Below, piece by piece: positions 1 to 10,783 of a stretch of DNA of 64,000 nt. Under the pieces are notes generated by a model that made no database searches, was not told the origin of the DNA, and saw nothing but the letters and a program-made list of their open reading frames with translations. Within the stretch, counting starts at the first letter, position 1. Every line of letters starts with the position of its first letter. A program made the position numbers and the translations under genes. Where the stretch lies: NCBI GenBank assembly GCA_037355855.1, contig CM074766.1:1488001-1552000 (forward strand). Direction: 5' to 3'. The stretch is from Pseudo-nitzschia pungens. Lineage: Eukaryota; Bacillariophyta; Bacillariophyceae; Bacillariales; Bacillariaceae.

Positions 1-1129
1 CGTGACGGGGGAAATCATTGCTCTCAAAAAGATTCGACTGGAGGCCGAAGACGAGGGAATACCATCGACGGCTATCCGAGAAATATCCCTGCTCAAGGAA
101 TTGCAGCACCCTAACATTGTCCGCCTTTACGATGTGGTGCACACGGAACGCAAACTGACGCTAGTCTTTGAGTTCCTTGATCAGGATCTGAAGAAGGTAC
201 GGTGCGCGCACGATGAAAGTGTGGTGGAATGAAAGCGATCGGATCGGATCGGATCGGATCGGATGGGATGGATGGGATTGGCAGTAGTTGATAGGTGGCT
301 TTAGCCCGCATCGTTTTTGTTTCGAGTTGAAATCCCCAACTCACCGAATAGTTTCCTTTTGTCCGTTTTGTGATCCCAAAATCATGTTGTGGGATTGCCT
401 GATGAAAATCCTTCTCCGTAACATTTCAAACTCGATTCAATCCCAACAACCGAAATCCCATACCGGAACGAAACAAAGTATTTGGATGTCTGCGATTCAG
501 GATTGGGACTTCCGATTTTAAAGAGCTTTTTGTACCAGCTGCTGACCGGCGTGGCCTACTGTCACCACCATCGCGTCTTGCACCGAGATTTAAAACCACC
601 GAACTTGTTGATCAACCGGGAGGGGCAACTCAAGCTGGCCGACTTTGGGTTGGCACGGGCCTTTGGAATTCCCGTGCGGTCGTACACGCACGAGGTCGTC
701 ACCCTCTGGTACCGGGCACCGGATGTGTTGTTGGGATCTCGAAAGTATTCGACCCCTGTTGACATATGGAGCGTGGGGTGCATCTTTGCGGAGATGGCCA
801 ATGGCCGGCCCCTGGTCGCGGGAACGTCCGAGGAAGACCAGCTCGATCGGATCTTTCGTCTGTTGGGAACCCCCAAGCCGCAGCGGGATTATCCCGGCAT
901 CGTGGAACTGCCCGAGTACAGTCAGGATAGGTTTCCGCCCTATCCACCGCCTCGGGGAGGACTGGCGAGCCTGGTTCCGACGCTGGATGCTTCGGGAGTG
1001 GACTTGCTGAGCCACATGCTGCAATACGATCCCGCGCGACGGATCACGGCACAGGCGGCCCTGCAGCACCCGTTCTTTGCCGACATGAAACCGGGCGGCG
1101 GGAACAGCGCCGGTGGGATACCGAATTGA
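1..1129 (+). CDS. PSTAIRE cyclin-dependent kinase (5' partial, two exons seen)
   Basis: Serine/threonine kinase of the CDK1/CDK2 (CDKA) type, which drives the cell cycle when bound to a cyclin. The gene runs in from outside the window, so the N-terminus with the glycine loop is missing. The first visible exon (to 196, frame from base 2) has the ATP-binding lysine in IALKKIRL and the cyclin-binding helix [15 protein letters not shown] 282-bp intron, GT at 197 and AG at 478, joins in frame to the second exon (479-1129), giving LKK-YLDVCD. That exon holds the catalytic loop [14 protein letters not shown], the activation segment with [19 protein letters not shown] (the T-loop threonine is kept) and the C-lobe ending HPFFADM. 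In most CDKs the catalytic loop reads KPQN; here it is KPPN. Family call is firm; the exact CDK subclass is not. Confidence 0.93.
237..280. repeat. GGATC pentanucleotide microsatellite in CDK intron
   Basis: About five perfect GGATC units followed by degenerate GGATG(GGAT) units, lying just inside the intron of the kinase gene, 40 bases after the donor site. Only the sequence pattern supports this entry. Confidence 0.8.
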
Positions 1130-1452
1130 TGCTCGAAGTAGGAACAAAGAAAAAAACTGAGAAGAAATTAATATGCGTTTTAGCGGTCCGCGCTCGATAC
1201 CCAACAGTGCCGGGTCCATGTTCTAGTGCTATCTACAGCGTTATTCAATTAGAAAAACCATTGGGACATAACACAACTAATATCTAGTTCGATCGTGATA
1301 TGTATCCAATACTTTGGTTATGAATGTCGGTCATCGCTAATTGCAACTACAACGTACTGCCGTAACCATCGCGTCAATCTGCTAATGTGATTTGATGTGC
1401 TATGCTAATGTTTGGGCTCCCATGAAGAAATAGTACTAATGGTCAAGATTCT
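1130..1452. other. Convergent intergenic space, no gene seen
   Basis: This stretch separates the ends of the kinase gene (+) and the glutaminyl-tRNA synthetase gene (-), so it must hold both 3' ends. It is AT-rich with no convincing reading frame. I see no terminator structure or RNA gene. Confidence 0.6.
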
Positions 1453-3541
1453 TTACTTCTTCGCCTTTTTCAATTGTTTCGCATGCTTGTCTTGTTCCTT
1501 CTTCAATTTCTTCATTGCCGATTTGGTGAGTTCGGCTCCATCGGCATCGTGCGTGGGAATGCCGTTGTCGTCAAACTTGGAGTACTTGCCTTTGTACTCC
1601 GCGGCTTCCTTGAAGAAGTCCTTGGGGTCAATCTTCATGCGGGCCTCCTTGGCTGCCAAGTCCGCCTTTTGCTTGGCTTTTCGGGCCTCGTTGGCTTCTT
1701 CCTCGCGCTTGCTCAGAGAGGCCTTCTTCTTGTTCACTTCTTCCTTGAGCGTGACGGTGCGGTTGAAGATCAATCGGCCCGTTCCGTTGGAGGAATCATA
1801 GGTAGAGTCCACGTCGACTACAAAGTATCCCATTCGCTCGAATTGGAGGGCTTGATTAGACTTGATCGGGCTGACGTCCTTCTTGTCTACCAGCGCAAGA
1901 ACGGAAGGATCGACGAATGCGTTTCCATACACGATTTCGGATTCGGGGTTGAGTTCTTCCTCCCACAAATCGGTGGGCTCCGGCACGGTGAACAAATGGT
2001 TGTAGACACGAACCTCGCAGGGGATCGCGGTCTCGGCCGGGACCCAGCTGATCCAGGTCTTTGGCTTGACGCGATCCTCGGATTTGTCCAGTCGGCACTT
2101 GAGTTCCTTGATCTGCGACTTTTCCTTCCCACTGACACCTTCCTGGAAGACGACCTCGTCGCAAACCAAGTTTCCGCCATAATATTTGAGACCGACCGCT
2201 TTGTTTGGCGCCAGTCCATAATATTCGGCTTCGTCTACCAGACGGAAATCACTAGGAGTCAATGTACAAAGTCTTTGTCATTTCGATTTTGTGGCTTCCC
2301 AAAGACGGATCCGTCGGGGAGTTCTGGACCTCAAAGACCATGCCCTCGCCGCCGTTGTCCTTGGAATCCTCCCAGTTCTCCACTACGATCTTGATGGGTT
2401 CCAGGGTCGCCATGGCACGCTGGGTCTTTTCGCTCAGAGCGGCACGGGCCGTCGTAAAGAGCTTCTCCATTTCGATAACGTTCGCGGCACGGGTAGCTCC
2501 CAGATCGGTACAGAATTTGGTGATGATTTCGGCCGTGAATCCCCTTCGACGGAAACCCGAAAGAGTGGGCATTCGGGGATCATTCCACCCGCGCACGATG
2601 TGATTGTCGACCAATTTGAGGAGGCGACGTTTGCTCAGAACGGTGTACTGAAGGTTCAACCGAGACATTTCGTAGACATTCGGTCGGTACATGTCCAATG
2701 CCCACAAAATCCAGTAGTAGGGTTCCCGACGGGTTTCGAACTCGAGCGTACAAATGGAATAGTCAATGTCCTCGAGGGAGTCACAAATTCCGTGGGTGAA
2801 ATCGTACGCGGGATAAATGCACCATCCATTCCCCGCATGGGGGTGACTCGTGTATTTGATTCGGTACGCCACCAAATCGAACATGTTGGGATTGGAAGAT
2901 TCAAAGTCCATTTTGAGACGAAGAGTCCAGGTTCCTTCGTCGTACAATCCCATTTTCATTCGTTCGAAGATATCGAGATTGCGTTCGACGCTGGTATCGC
3001 GATTTCGTCCCGGAAGAATATCCGCAGAAGGAATAGGAGCTACTGCGTCCGGATCTTCTCCCTTGTTCCTGGCAAGGACCCGCTGCATGGCCAATTCTCG
3101 CTGGGCTTCCATTTCGGCCTTGGTCATGTCGCAACAATATGCCAGTCCCTTCTTAATGAGCGTGACAGCCAGTTCGTAGAGAGTTTGGAAGTTGTCACTG
3201 CTGTAGGTAATTCGTTCGGGTGTCCATCCCAACCATTCCAAGTCGTGCATGAAGGAATCGATGTACTCCTTGGATTCGGCATCTGGATTCGTGTCATCGT
3301 ATCGGAAGATGCAGCGTCGGTTTTCCGGGGCAACGCCCAGCTTTTCGAATGCCAAAGAGAAGTTCATGTTGATGGATTTAGCGTGACCCATGTGGAGGTA
3401 ACCGTTAGGTTCTGGGGGGAATCGGGTTCGAATGATGGGCCCGTTGGCCTCGGCGTGCTTGGCAACCAAATCGGGCGGATTCTTGGCCCATTCGAGTTCA
3501 CGGGCCGACAAGGCATTGGTAGTGGTTGTCGCTTCTGCCAT
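1453..3541 (-). CDS. Glutaminyl-tRNA synthetase with a +1 frame break
   Basis: Class I aminoacyl-tRNA synthetase that charges tRNA-Gln. Translation starts at ATG 3541. The catalytic half (3541-2252, 429 aa) has [13 protein letters not shown] (HIGH site) and VLSKRRL (KMSKS-type site) and ends at TAG in the middle of the conserved start of the anticodon-binding domain (TLYID-x-SDFRL). The rest, starting [16 protein letters not shown], is in the +1 frame and runs to 1453. Frame 0 reads ATT GAC TCC TAG TGA; dropping the T at 2254 restores the conserved run. The second frame is closed upstream by a TGA at about 2280, so the switch must fall within about 28 bases. No intron fits. It could be an assembly indel, a damaged allele, or programmed +1 frameshifting. 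The C-terminus (about the last 60 codons) resembles the Lys-rich tail of eukaryotic cysteinyl-tRNA synthetases ([14 protein letters not shown]). The joined protein would be about 695 aa, normal for a eukaryotic GlnRS. Confidence 0.93.
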
Positions 3542-4742
3542 CTTTGATTACTTGAAGGGAAGAGTCGGTTGGTATTGTATTCTGTTGTTGGATGGGAACT
3601 AGAGGCAAGATTAATTCTTGGATGAGTTTCGTTCGATTGATTTCAACAACCGAGTCGTTTGTCGTTTGTCGTTTGTCGTTTGGATCTGATCTTGCGCAGC
3701 AAACAGCAAAGATGGGATAAGGTTGGTTGCGACGAACTGAAGGAAGGAGCGAGAATTTCATCTGCCGGCGAAACCTGGTCCTCTCGTTGCCCTCTACTTA
3801 TCGTCAGTATCTGAATCGTACCGGTACGACCCGGTAGGCTTGCTACTTTCTACGGTTAGAGTTCTTGAAGAGAGCAGGACCAACTTCTCATCTCAAAGCA
3901 ATCTTGTGAGGATGAATGAATCCCTAGTAACTACAAGTAGTGAATAACCTCATTCTTATTGTAATACCGGTAAGGTTAAGATAAGATTAATTACCGGTGC
4001 ATCATGCGTTGTACCCGGTAATTACGGTAGTTTCATCCTGCAGAAAAAAATTTGGGAGTAACCCAACATTTCGCAGGTTATTGATTGAGTGATTAGCATC
4101 TAAACACTACCAAGCTCATCACCACATTACTACGGAATTCCTATCAGCTGTCCCCCGGTTTCCGTAGAAATTAGTAGTGGAGGATGTAGAACCAGGGGAC
4201 AGCTGATAGGAACTTTGTAGTACCGGTAGGTAGATAAAAGATACCGTACACTTCCCAGAAGATAGCAGACGGATTTAGTGCACCATTGAATCTTCAATTG
4301 AGCTACGCGACTTCCAACATTTTCGGCAATTTTGGCTAAAAAATTCCACGACGAGACTGCACTAAACCTAGTATAACAACATATTTTTTAGTACTACTAG
4401 TAGTTCATTATGCACCAATCTCCAAACTCATTCAACTGCAGCTTCAACTTCTTAGATTTTGGTGCAAGATGGAAGATAAGTACAAGAATCTGGTACTACT
4501 ATTGAAGTATCTTCATGAAAGAATAATACTGGTTCATCATTCCAATGTGGCCACTCTTCCGGACAAGTGAAGTGAGCAATTAACGTAGAGGGAGGTGTTG
4601 TGCATTTCGGTGGGAAACGACGAGGAACACATGCGGACAGTAAATTATTTTGTGTTCCAACCGAATGGATCAGTTTCGTAAAGGTGGCCCGTAACTTGCT
4701 TATTTTCTATACATTATTATTTATTGAGCATTGTACTATTAT
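3542..4742. other. Intergenic region between two minus-strand genes
   Basis: No coding frame is convincing here. The GlnRS promoter should lie in the first few hundred bases upstream of 3541. It holds a short GTCGTTT tandem (about 3657-3681), one TAAGGTTA word at 3971, several TACCGGTA-like words, and the foldback element listed at 4134-4217. Confidence 0.6.
4134..4217 (+). mobile_element. Short foldback (MITE-like) element, copy 1
   Basis: The arms CCTATCAGCTGTCCCC and GGGGACAGCTGATAGG are perfect inverted repeats around a spacer of about 45 bases. The whole unit, including the flanking GGAATTC and AACTTTG, reappears reverse-complemented at 55255-55350 (arms, spacer and flanks all matching), so it is an interspersed family and not a chance hairpin. 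It is too small to code. No target duplication is obvious. It could be a tiny DNA-transposon derivative. Confidence 0.75.
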
Positions 4743-7001
4743 TTAGTTGCTAGCAGCGTCTCTTGCAGCGTTGGCAGCACTGTGGTCGACGGGAGCGAGA
4801 CCGGCCCCGGCGGCGAAGCGTTCCGTTCTCAATTCTGCGCTCGGTGTGAATCCCTGAACAAGTGGCTTGTAAACCTCGGCCATGAATCCGGGGTCCAAGA
4901 ACTTGTACATGGGGTCCTTTTTACTGGCTTCCTTCAGGAGTTGGATGTGGTTGTCTACGTGTGTCATGGTGTTTGCGGCAATGGCACCCGAGGCGGCGGC
5001 GGACGGAGTACCGATTCCGGGGAAGCAAGAGTCACCGCATCGGAGGAGTCCGTCAACGGGTGTCTTCAGGTTGGGGAAAGGGAATGGCAAGACCTTGCCC
5101 AAGAGACCCGCCTGAGGAGCAGACGAACCAGCAGCCCATGCCATACCGTAGGTACCGCGATCTCTTCGCAAAAAGGCTTCGTGAGCGAGAGGACTTCCAA
5201 TGATGGAGAATTCGAGACGGTCACGGATGTCGGGGATGCATCGCTCGACGGCTCGGAACAAGACCTCGACACGCTCTGCCTTGTAGGCTTCGTACTCGGG
5301 TGTGCCGGTCTTGAGTTTTTCCCATGGTTCGTAGGGTTCTCCTCCGGAAGAGTAGACGTGAATGACGTGCTTTCCTTCGGGGCAGACAGACTTGTCGAGG
5401 AGGGATGGAATGAAGAACGAGCAAAGGTTTTGAGAATCCTGCATCGATCGGTCCCAATCCTGAACGACCAAGTGCGCGGGATCGTCAATGAAGGACAAGT
5501 CCAAGCCCTTGGCGTCGACTCCCAAGAACAAGTGAGAAATGGCACCGTGACGGGGAAGAGTACCGAGATCGTTTCGCCACTTGGTGAGCTTTTTGGGTTC
5601 GTCTTCCTTCTCCGGCATCAATTTGACGGTATCGAACGGAGTGGCGTTCGATACGACGGCCTTGCGGGCCTTTACAACGTTCCCGTTCTTCAGACGGACA
5701 CCGACGGCGCGTCCGTTCTCGACCAGGATTTCGTCGACGTGGGCATTGAGTTGGAGCTTTCCTCCAAATTTTTCGAGACCGCGTTGGATGGTTTCACCCA
5801 ATTGCGAGGTTCCACCGACGGGAACCGAGAAAGCGGCGTCCTCTTCGAAGAATCTCTCGAGGATGTAAAGAATGTGAGCAGTCATGGCACCCTTGGCAGG
5901 GAATCCGCAAAAGATGCACATGAGATCGATAAAGTTGCGGACAAAAGGAACGGTGACGATTTCGTCGACCGTTTTGGACAAATCGTCGAATGTCAAAGGC
6001 AAATCGGCAAAGACATCTGGGTGGGTGGCAACGAAAGGAAGGGCACCTGCCGTTGTGGCAAGGAATCCAGCATCCTGTCGAAGGTTGAGAAGTGCGACGG
6101 CAGTAGTTGATCCTCCGAGGGTTTTCAGACGATCTCTCAAAGCATTCCATTCCTGTCGATTGTTGCGTTCATTTTGTCGTTGAAATTCGATTTGGCATGA
6201 CGGAAGATTTCGGATTCAAATTGCAGCATTGGGATACGAAAATTGGATTTCACATCAGTCAAGAATAAAATTGTGTCGGCATTAACGCAATCAACATTAT
6301 CGACGGGACAATGAAACACGGCGAGATACAAGGCAAAATTATCAACTCACAGCAATGGCCTTGGGTCCGTCTTCACCGCACTGTTCCATCAAAAGTGCCT
6401 CGAATGCCTTCTTGTCACCAATGGGGAATCTCCAGTATCCTTCTGGCGTCCAGAATCCCAGTCCCTTGTAAGTTTCAACCGGCATGGATTCCTCGAGAAT
6501 GTCGAAGACCATTCGCAAAGGGTTCAAAGAGGGCTTGTCGAGTCCCTCGAAGATGGATGGACCGACCTCGAAGCTGTACTTTTCGCCATTGTGGACGCGG
6601 GTAAAGGTGTGCGCGGATCCTCCGACCTTGATGTGAGATTCAAGAACAAGCACCTTTGATCCGTACTTTGCGGAAAGGGCACCGCAGGTCAATCCTCCCA
6701 TGCCACTTCCAATCACAATGACATCGTATTCACCAGAGTCACCCGACAGACCATTTCCGGTACCTGGGTAGGTAGGTTTTTCGTATTTAGTTTCTGTGGA
6801 CATGTCGTAACTGAAAGTCATAACCTTCTCTCGTGATGTGTCCTCGGTTTGTTCGACATTCTTCTGCTGCACATCTTCGGCGGTGGAACGAAGACTAGTT
6901 GCCGTGCGAGGAGCGACGCCGACCGATGGAGTGAAGGCGGTCGTTGTTGTGCCGACAGCGGCAAGGAAACCAAGCAAAGCGGTTGCTTGTCTAAACATCA
7001 T
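4743..7001 (-). CDS. Plastid CRTISO/phytoene-desaturase-family flavoprotein
   Basis: FAD-dependent oxidoreductase of the carotenoid isomerase / carotenoid desaturase / retinol saturase family. Exon 1 (7001-6351) and exon 2 (6152-4743) are joined in phase 0 across a 198-bp intron (GTGAGTTG...CGACAG), giving about 686 aa. The N-terminus (MMFRQATALLGFLAAV...) is a signal peptide followed by TTTAFTP, with Phe at the +1 site as in diatom plastid preproteins. The dinucleotide fold is seen as YDVIVIGSGMGGLTCGALSA with the acidic strand end VLVLES, then KVGGSAHTF. The C-terminal FAD motif is GLLRCGDSCFPGIGTPSAAA. Which of the several diatom CRTISO-like paralogues this is cannot be decided here; a role in prolycopene or other carotenoid isomerisation is inference. 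Confidence 0.85.
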
Positions 7002-8393
7002 GGTGGTGATTCGCGATTGTTCAAAAATTCTTCCGAAGGAATAAGGTCAACGCACAATCAAGGAGAGTTGACAGGATTAATTCAGCCGGGTGGAATTGCT
7101 GTGATTGAAGAAGATTGGGATTCATTCCAACGATGTTTCCTTGCAGTGGACGACGCGACGGAGGAGCGGAAGGATTCATTCATCCTGAATCCTGAAAGTT
7201 CGACAGGGACACGTAACCTTCAAAATCTTGAAAACCAACTTGAAGCTTAGTTTGATGTTCATCTTTGGTCTTGTTCCATGTGGAACATTATTTGAAATGA
7301 CAAACAGGACTCATTTTCAGGGAAGTCAGTCATGGGAATGTTTTTCTTTTTAACCCTCCCAATGTTGCTTTTTAAAACGTCTTTTCGTCAGGATCCCACT
7401 TGATGATCACGACCATTACTTCTGTACGGTAATTAATTATGTAAGACACGGTATTTTTGATGGCTTTTTCCATTATTTTATTTTCGATCGATTTTGATTT
7501 TTCCAAAAAGTAGTGTACCGTAATAACCGTACGTTGTAGTACGAAGTAAACAACAATCACCTCAAAATTGGTATTATTGAAACCACACCGGTATGCAACT
7601 ACTTGAGAGTATCGAGGACAGAGGAGAGCGGACCAATGTCGGGATGTTCTTAACTGCCGTGTTGCAATCCTGCTTGATTTTCGGTAAGTCCCTAACGTTC
7701 AACTCGGTTGAGTCTGAAAGGCTTTTCACTGGAAATGCCGTTATCAATTGAAAATGCCGGATTCGAACCGAACAGACTTTCGCTCCTAAGATGATTTAAA
7801 AAGTCATCCAAAAAGAGATCAGACATACCAATTAGGCGGTCATTGGTTGAGGTAGTGTCGTTTTTCGCCGAGTTCAACGCACCCAGAGTGATAAGATGGA
7901 ATTTTGGAAATCCGGCCATGGGTTCTCGTATCAAGTATAAATTTTAATGCGACAGATGCATGCAAAGTTTGCCGCATGCTATCAGTGCCAGAGAGACGTA
8001 TGTTATTTTACTATACGCACGCAACTCAAGAAGATATGACTGATATGCTTACTTGACGCACGTCTGATATGCCGTCCCATCACTTTTCTTTTCTCCCGAG
8101 ACCGCGAGGCACTAACGCTGTCAATAGTCATATTTCGAAAGATGACCAAATGAGTGAAATCGGCTACAGCATCCCTTACGTGATCTATTCTGCTGAACAT
8201 GAAGACACCTTTCCACTCTCTACAAATATTTCGTTCTCTATTATCATATATGCACTCCACATGAGGAGGACTTGGATTTAATTACCAAGTTCTACCTAGA
8301 TTACAAACTCCTCAATCATGACATTCCATACCACGGTCAAAACACTGCATTTGCTTTTACATGGATTTTTTTCATCCCACTTTTCAACATAGT
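7002..8393. other. Intergenic region, no supported gene
   Basis: The carotenoid-type flavoprotein promoter should lie just upstream of 7001. A minus-strand ATG frame of 80 codons at 7692-7934 is open but matches nothing I recognise. The rest is AT-rich. Confidence 0.5.
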
Positions 8394-9302
8394 TCAAACA
8401 GGAGTAGCAGTCGGCTGGTTGGTCGGTTTTCTTGTTGGATTTCTAGTTGGAGTTCGTGTTGGATTTCTGGTTGGACTTCTCGTCGGGATTGCGGTTGGTT
8501 TTTTCGTTGGGGATGTGGTCGGAGTGGCTGTTGGTTTTTTCGTTGGAGTGGCCGTTGGATTTTTGGTGGGTTGGATTGTCGGGTTTGGGGTTGGTCTCAA
8601 TGTGGGAGTCCCAGTGGGTCTCGAGGTTGGCTTCAAGGTGGGAGTGTGGGTGGGTCTTCGTGTTGGTTCAGCACTTGGACCTAATGGAAAAGATTCAGCT
8701 TCGTTGGCTTCAATCAGTGTACTGTTCAAGGCCGTAATGTTTACTACGTTTGGTTCAACGATGATAACGGGTATGTTTGGCGTGTAGAGAAAAACAGGTT
8801 GGCCCGGAATGGTAGTCCATCGCATCGAGCATAAGAAGCTGTTGCAAGATCGCGCCCTACTAGTGCGAGTGCTCTGTGGGTATTGATTGGTGTAGTGTGG
8901 ATATGGGCGAAGAGAGCCGGTATATGTAGTATGATGGGCTTTGCCAGCCTTGCCATTTTTGCCGGCCTTGGTATCCTTGGTATTCTTGATTGATTTGCTT
9001 GTTTTCGCACTATATGTTCTGTGTAGACTTGAAGCCTGATATCCAACTTGAGGTTGAGGTGGCCGTGGGTTTGATCTTGTTCCCAACAATGATGCATAGC
9101 CCGTATTATAACTGCTCTGTCTAACAGTGCTGGCTCCAAACCTAGTACTATAACCATAAGGGGTCAATTTACGATCTTCTTCGGTTGAGGCCTTTTGATC
9201 GGTTGTACGACGGAGATTTCTGTTGACTTCATTTTTGCATTCAACGACTGACAAACCCAAGAAAAGGAGCGCTGCGGTAACCAATTGCGTACGAAGAATC
9301 AT
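8394..9302 (-). CDS. Secreted Lys-periodic, Pro/Thr-repeat protein (cell-wall candidate)
   Basis: About 302 aa from ATG 9302; the frame is open further upstream but without an ATG. It begins with a signal peptide (MILRTQLVTAALLFLGLSVV). RNL and RKL follow soon after it, the RXL type of site at which some diatom silica proteins are processed. At about residues 95-120 lysine recurs every third residue (KTSKSIKNTKDTKAGKNGK), the KxxK pattern of silaffin-type silica-targeting clusters. The C-terminal 90 residues are a run of PTxxPT units (PTRNPTRTPTRNPTRKPT). No enzyme domain or membrane helix is seen. Being secreted is well supported; being associated with silica is inference from composition, and PT-rich linkers also occur in other diatom surface proteins. 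Confidence 0.7.
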   Translation of the reverse strand: MILRTQLVTAALLFLGLSVVECKNEVNRNLRRTTDQKASTEEDRKLTPYGYSTRFGASTVRQSSYNTGYASLLGTRSNPRPPQPQVGYQASSLHRTYSAKTSKSIKNTKDTKAGKNGKAGKAHHTTYTGSLRPYPHYTNQYPQSTRTSRARSCNSFLCSMRWTTIPGQPVFLYTPNIPVIIVEPNVVNITALNSTLIEANEAESFPLGPSAEPTRRPTHTPTLKPTSRPTGTPTLRPTPNPTIQPTKNPTATPTKKPTATPTTSPTKKPTAIPTRSPTRNPTRTPTRNPTRKPTNQPTATPV

Positions 9303-10783
9303 TTTATGAATACGATTATTCGAAATTATTTGTCTCCACTGAAGGGACGTCGAAAAATTCAAAGTAGGTTTGAGGTGCTGTCGGAATGTGATTGCAAAAT
9401 GAAGTATACTTCTAATAACATCCGTTGATCCAGTTACCCGAAAGCCATTCGAACAAGACCTTCATCTGACTTACCGATGAGTGCAGGTGTTTCAATTGCT
9501 CCTCTTGATTGTCGAGAAAATGTTCGTGATCAATACTTTATGAACGCTCCGATGTGGAAATCAGTAGGGTTAGATAATACTGAATGAGAGTTTCGATTGG
9601 TCATCAATTTGGAGATCACCTTCGCACGATTCGAATACTATTCATTCCATGTAAGATCGTCAACAGAGACGAAATCATTCCCCAAATTATTCCGTTTTTT
9701 TTTAATTAAAAAAGTACGCTATATGCCGAGCTCAATGGGAGTAGGATGCTGGCGCTGTGTAAATCTCATCTTGACTGAAATTAGAAATGCCGATCGCCTT
9801 GGATCTTGTAAAACGCCATTTTTGGCAGTCCCAGTTCGAGTCACAGATGTACCGGTAACCTTACCGTAGCGCGTGACCGTCGGTTTTTCCAGAGAGATTT
9901 ATTCACACATCTGTGAGGATGAATCCCGAATAGCTAGTGAACAAACACCTCACTCTTTTCTACGGTACAGTAAATACGAAGTACGTACTTCGTAATAAAT
10001 ACGTAGTACTTCGTACGTAGTCGTACATGTGGTTATGGACAGTAGAGAGCATACGTACAGTTTGCAACAACAACATCTTCTGAAACTGGTAGGAACGAAA
10101 ACGAGTCACGAGTTGCTACCGAACGGCCGAAGCACGACACGAGACCCCTCTGCACGAGCTAAGGTTAACTTACCATGTACTTCTTGTACTCGTGCAGAAC
10201 GGTGCATCATGCTGAGATGGTAAGGGTAGTACTACCGTACTAGTAATCGATTGTGGTTTTCGAGGCTTCCTTGGGATACGAAAAATGGCAAACACGAAAG
10301 AAGCAGTTGTTACGACGAGCTTTTGCTGACTACGTAGTTACTTATTCAGAATCATATTAGGCTTTTTATTTTTTGAAGATTTTGCAAATTCACATAATCA
10401 ATTTTAAACAATCAAATCATGAGAATGCTGTTCTTTTTGTTACAATCTTATCCACCGGCACCACCGGCACCACCACCAGCATCAACATGACGAGGACTCT
10501 TGCTTTCTGCTAGCATTTTTCAAATTCTGAGTTGTTTGACTGGAGGAATTTTCTTCCCAGTAATTTGATCCCTTACTTTGTTTGTTGGGACATAAATGCA
10601 GATTCAGAACTTGTAGTAAGTTACTAGGTGCAACATTAGGGAATGATTTCACCCGTGTTGTCATTCGATGGTGATGATGGCCAGAGAGAAGATGAACCAG
10701 CATGACGACGTAACCTTAGTACCGGTACGCAGGCTGTAATTGAATTACAGTATCTTACGTAGAGTTCCTAGTACCGGTAACCT
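9303..10783. other. Intergenic region with palindromic words
   Basis: No convincing gene. It includes a perfect 20-base palindrome at 9975-9994 built on TACGAAGTA/TACTTCGTA, and TAACCTTA or TAAGGTTA words at 9856, 10160, 10711 and 10778. A 73-codon minus-strand frame at 10482-10703 looks accidental. Confidence 0.5.

Noticed and set aside
2252..2280. Small intron as the explanation of the GlnRS frame change
   Set aside because: There is no GT...AG pair in the roughly 28-base window where both frames are open, and the protein match is continuous across it.
7692..7934. 80-codon minus-strand frame, and a GGATTCGAACC T-arm-like word inside it
   Set aside because: No tRNA cloverleaf can be folded around the word, and the frame matches no family I know.
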